Below are positions 63,405-64,000 of a DNA stretch of 64,000 nt, piece after piece; positions within the stretch are counted from its first letter, which is position 1; the number at the start of each line of letters is the position of its first letter. The DNA is from Skeletonema tropicum (Eukaryota; Bacillariophyta; Thalassiosirophyceae; Thalassiosirales; Thalassiosiraceae), in assembly GCA_037178625.1 (NCBI GenBank), contig CM074130.1:1488001-1552000 (forward strand), read 5' to 3'. The notes beneath the pieces were generated by a model. It did no database searches, was not told the DNA's origin, and saw only the letters and a list, made by a program, of their open reading frames with translations. The translations under genes were made by a program, and so were the position numbers.

Positions 63405-63865
63405 GATGCTGTTGCTTTTTTCGAGAGGAAATAGTTGCCACTCATGTATTGCTGCTCCAGTCGAGATGGGTTGATAGACGATGGAGACAGCAAGCTCTGT
63501 TCGACGTGCAAAAATAGTGATGGTAGGAAGATGATGATATCGATATATGGAAAGAAATTTTTGTTGATGCTTTTGAACTTTGAATGGGTGGATTTGATGG
63601 ATATCATCGTGGCTGCTTTTGACGGACGAAACCAGACCAATTTTGATTCAATATCGCAGGCGAGGCGCGCGCGACAGCACACGAAACTCGAAACACAACA
63701 AACTACAAAACACATCATGTGCAAAACCGATGCGTACAAAATAAGACTCCAGCTAATCAGCCCACTGCCTCGACCACAGTTTACCGTAGCACAGAAACAA
63801 TAACCTGAAGCCCCACACACCTCAGCAGCAACACACCGCGAAGCATAGAAGAAGTAGTGACCATC
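63405..63865. promoter_or_regulatory. Divergent promoter region, LSG1 / zinc-finger gene
   Basis: 461 bp between two starts that point away from each other. It contains GGCGCGCGCGACAG near 63663 and otherwise no recognised element. Confidence 0.45.
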
Positions 63866-64000
63866 ATGTCGTCCAAAGGCACCAAAAAGCGCAAAACATG
63901 GCGCTGCGACGTCTGTCAAATCGCCGTATTCGACACCTACGATGAGGCACTTGACCACGAACAATCCTGTCAGGGCAACACCGAGGCCGATATTGATGCG
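63866..64000 (+). CDS. Zinc-finger protein, 5' part only
   Basis: The frame starts at ATG 63866 and is still open at the window edge (45 codons): MSSKGTKKRKTWRCDVCQIA then FDTYDEALDHEQSC. The spacing C-x2-C ... H-x3-C is that of a C2H2/C2HC-like zinc finger. The function cannot be judged from this part. Confidence 0.65.
   Translation, partial: MSSKGTKKRKTWRCDVCQIAVFDTYDEALDHEQSCQGNTEADIDA

Overview
The window looks like nuclear DNA of a diatom, probably a centric one (Thalassiosirales-like). The reasons are: genes broken by short GT-AG introns, mostly 74-121 nt; several predicted precursors with a signal peptide followed by a diatom-style plastid motif (for example LAF|QP in the MiaB protein); poly-Q/S/N tracts; a eukaryotic gene set (MED31, LSG1, CDPK, bestrophin, SPX, CASTOR/POLLUX-like channel); and dense mobile DNA. 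Species cannot be fixed from the sequence alone. No functional tRNA, rRNA, CRISPR array or bacterial-style operon was seen.

Layout. 1-8.1 kb is gene-poor and repeat-rich (LINE 3' tail, 84-bp tandem duplication, dispersed repeats). 8.2-9.0 kb holds a two-exon SET-domain gene. 9.6-12.8 kb is a 3.2-kb element with long terminal inverted repeats (TIRs) and one decayed unknown gene. 13.6-15.3 kb carries two adjacent satellite-like arrays (periods about 175 and 184-187 bp). 15.6-21.9 kb has an NAD(P)-binding protein, an RRM protein and an SPX protein. 21.9-33 kb is a mobile-DNA island: a Stowaway-like mini hairpin, a 2.07-kb TIR element containing a tRNA-derived SINE with an 18-bp target duplication, a 1.63-kb pogo-type element coding for a helix-turn-helix protein without a DDE domain, and arrays of a GGTAAGAATTCTTACC palindrome.

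33-64 kb is gene-dense: bestrophin (frame broken by a 23-26 nt insertion that includes a 25-bp copy of the SINE tail); a predicted four-domain THI5/NMT1-FolD-PCD-QueA gene; GNAT; Nudix; MED31; a MerA-like flavoprotein; a cyclin-like protein; CDPK (one frameshift); Mpv17; a small membrane protein; a LINE fragment; a CASTOR/POLLUX-like channel; a parvulin-MiaB fusion; a MARC-like MOSC protein; an unknown membrane protein; LSG1 (five frameshifts); and the start of a zinc-finger gene.

How the genes relate. Most are unrelated housekeeping genes in alternating or divergent orientation. Two independent tRNA-modification enzymes, QueA (queuosine) and MiaB (ms2i6A), are each predicted to be fused to an unexpected partner: QueA to one-carbon and pterin enzymes, MiaB to a prolyl-isomerase domain. 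The four-domain gene is the most interesting single locus because all seven exons join in one frame. The second theme is TIR-bounded elements whose genes match no transposase I recognise.
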